From Acanthamoeba sp. SK_2022b (taxonomy: Eukaryota > Discosea > Longamoebia > Acanthamoebidae), in contig JANDJZ010000618.1 of NCBI GenBank assembly GCA_027943245.1, positions 1-21,318 of the forward strand: 21,318 nucleotides of DNA, written 5' to 3'. Below, one piece after another: positions 19,244 through 21,318 of the stretch. Each line of letters starts with the position of its first letter. The first letter of the stretch is position 1. A program made the translations under genes and the position numbers. The notes beneath the pieces were generated by a model that ran no database searches, was not told the origin of the DNA, and saw nothing but the letters and a program-made list of their open reading frames with translations.

Positions 19244-21318
19244 ATGTTTGGCGCCACGCCCTTCCCCGCCGCGACGTTGGCGCCGGCAACACCAGCAACC
19301 GGTAACGATTTGCTTTATTTACGTTTAATTTGTTTGACGCAATAGCGCCGGCAAGCGATCAATGCAAACAAGATTTATGAGTAATTACTATTGATGAGTT
19401 ATTTAAAAAAATATGTTAATAAAAGATTATTAAATGAAATCTTTACCGTAGGATCGGAGGCGAAAGAACTACTCGCGAGCATCAAAAGGGTCAACGACAG
19501 TTTGTTCCAAGCCGTACGCGACAACGCCGTGACCGGCCCCGAATTCGTGGCGCTGCGACCACTTCACGCCCTCGTGCGGGCGCCGCCCATCACCGGTACC
19601 TTCGTGTAGGGTGGACGTCAACGTTGGTAATTGTTGTTGTTGTTGTCGTTGTTTTCTTCTGACGCCTCTCTTCGATGGAACGCGCGCCGCGTGTGCCAGG
19701 CTCCTTCAATGCGGCGATGGCCGAGAAGGTGCTGACCTACTTCGTCGCATCTGGGCTCCTGGAACAGGAGTCCACCGAACACTACACCCCGCTCATGCAG
19801 GTCGGTCCCGGCTCCCCTCTTCCCCCTCTTGGCCACGCGGCCGAGACACTGACCGCAGCCTTCTCCTCTCTCTCTCTCTCTCGCTTGCGCGTTGTCGGGC
19901 CAAAGGCGTGCGTTCACGGTGACCTCGATGCGGCGCGCTTCTTTCTGGATCGCGGTACGCGTGTTTCTCTCGAGCCGTGATCCTTGAGCATCGTCGCCGG
20001 CTTGGCCGAGCCTTACGATCACCACAAAAACTGATCACACGCACGCGTACACGCGCTTTGGCGATCACCGTCGCTACTGCAACGTCGTTGTCATCGTCGT
20101 CGTCGTCATCGTCACTAGGGGCTGACGTCAACAAGGAGGTCAGCTGGCAGCCTCCGGGGTGGTTCACTAGCCGACAGGCGCACACGGCTCTGCAGCTCGC
20201 GTGCAAACATGGGCGCACCGACCTGGTCAAGCTGTTGCTGGAGCGGGGCGCCGATCCCACGAAATCCAACGTCAACGGTGCGTCAACAACAACAACAACC
20301 ACCACCACCAACAACAACAGTTGGGTTCCAGTGTCTCTCTCACTCACTCTTTACTCCCCACCACCACCACCACCACCACCACCAACAACAACAACCAACA
20401 ACAACAACCAACAACAACAACCAACATCGTCAGGCGAGCCGCAACTCTTCTTGGTGCTGAGAGACGCTGCTCTCGACAACGCCGTCAAGCGCGCGCTCGG
20501 TGAGCTGTTGCTGACGCGCACCGACATCACCGGCAAATGGGACCAGCTCCTCGTCGAGCTCTGCAACGCCAACCTCCTGCCACTGTTCGAGTTCCTACTC
20601 ACGCTCGACGACAAGCTCAAGGTGCGACTACCCCCCCCCCCCATCTCCACATGCCAATCATACCTGTCGTTCTTTGGCCTGCGCAGGCAGCGACGACGTG
20701 TAACCTCCCCCCCCCCCGATACACAGGAATGGACTCTGCCCACAGACAGCAACCAGCACCCGCTGCTCCAACTCTTGATGAGAGGCAAGAGCGAGGACTG
20801 GATCGACGCCCTGTTGCGCAACGGCCACAAGTTCGACCCGCCGATCGACGTCAACGCCACACTCAAACACGCGAGCTGGCCGAACGTCTACACATGTCTA
20901 CGGGCAAGCCTCATGCCCGTGCTCCAAACGCTCTTCAAGTACGGCGCCGATCCCAACACGAGCGACAGCGAGGGCAACCTGCCGCTGCACTGCGCCGTCT
21001 CTCAAAGCCCCGCCGCCGTTGAGGCGCTGCTCGCTGCCGGCGCCGATCCCTTTGCCGTCGACTCCCGTGCGCGAGACCTCCACTCTTTTCGTGGTTCTTT
21101 TATTTATCTATTTATTTATTATTTATTATTTATTATTTTATTTATTTTATTTTATTTGTTTTTTATGTTGGTGGGCGCGGCTAACCGGCCAGTTGTTGCT
21201 GTTGTCGGGGGGCAGTCGGCAGGACAGTCCTACACACGACCCTCATGCACAACCACCAAGCTCTGTTCTTCTCGTTCTTGGAGGCTCGTGTCGCCCTTCC
21301 TCGCCTTTTGCTTGCTTG
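19244..21318 (+). CDS. Ankyrin-repeat protein, 3' end outside the window
   Basis: Exons 19244-19301, 19452-19595, 19700-19800, 19906-19954, 20119-20277, 20434-20621, 20727-21066 and 21216 to about 21287 join in frame (at least 370 residues); the last visible donor may be GT at 21288 and the gene continues past 21318. Exon 1 is a short low-complexity start, MFGATPFPAATLAP. Ankyrin-type helix-turn-helix units include YTPLMQACVHGDLDAARFFL, TALQLACKHGRTDLVKLLLE ending RGADP, NLPLHCAVSQSPAAVEALLA ending AGADP, and GRTVLHTTLMHNHQALFF. Middle segments (residues about 185-290) fit the fold less well and may be degenerate repeats. Such proteins are protein-protein scaffolds; no second domain is visible in the part present. 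Assignment of exon 1 to this gene depends on the phase-1 junction at 19301/19452. Confidence 0.85.
20284..20430. repeat. CAA/CAC trinucleotide array in ankyrin-gene intron 5
   Basis: Two blocks (20284-20319 and about 20359-20430) of CAA and CAC repeats fill most of the intron between 20278 and 20433. The preceding intron carries a GTC/ATC array around 20079-20115. Confidence 0.92.
21098..21160. repeat. TTTA-rich repeat in ankyrin-gene intron 7
   Basis: Imperfect TTTAT/TTATT units within the intron that starts at 21067. Confidence 0.88.

Overview
The window looks like nuclear DNA of a free-living amoebozoan, most likely Acanthamoeba or a close relative. The reasons are GC-rich coding sequence, protein genes cut into many short exons by introns of about 50-190 bases, introns loaded with (TG)n, poly-C/poly-G and AT-rich simple sequence, close gene spacing, and an amoeba-like gene mix (RasGEF, ankyrin, T4-type RNA ligase). 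No rRNA, tRNA, CRISPR array or recognisable transposon was found. All gene models below were assembled by eye from splice sites and reading-frame continuity; no transcript data were available.

Layout. 140-1393 (minus): unrecognised acidic/basic low-complexity protein, 3 exons. 1518-3529 (minus): mitochondrial glycine-cleavage T-protein (aminomethyltransferase), 7 exons. A 220-base head-to-head promoter with a perfect CArG box separates it from 3750-9979 (plus), a 22-exon gene of about 1347 residues with two successive RasGEF_N plus CDC25 modules. 10339-11339 (plus): small secreted cysteine-containing protein, 3 exons. 11340-12004: a lower-GC gene-free stretch. 12005-15422 (plus): a 13-exon, about 745-residue fusion of a Pol-beta-type nucleotidyltransferase, a helical region and a T4 Rnl1-like RNA ligase. 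15767-16583 (plus): 40S ribosomal protein S5 (uS7), 3 exons. 17249-19092 (plus): membrane-anchored calcineurin-like metallophosphoesterase, 9 exons, all introns phase 0. 19244-end (plus): ankyrin-repeat protein, at least 8 exons, running off the window.

The genes belong to unrelated pathways (one-carbon metabolism, Ras signalling, RNA repair, translation), as is normal in a eukaryotic chromosome, so no operon logic applies. The most unusual items are the nucleotidyltransferase-RNA ligase fusion, in which two consensus ligase glutamates (motifs III and IV) read as cysteine; the double RasGEF whose second CDC25 domain is degenerate; at least four introns that appear to use GC-AG splice sites; and G-runs placed just before 3' splice sites.
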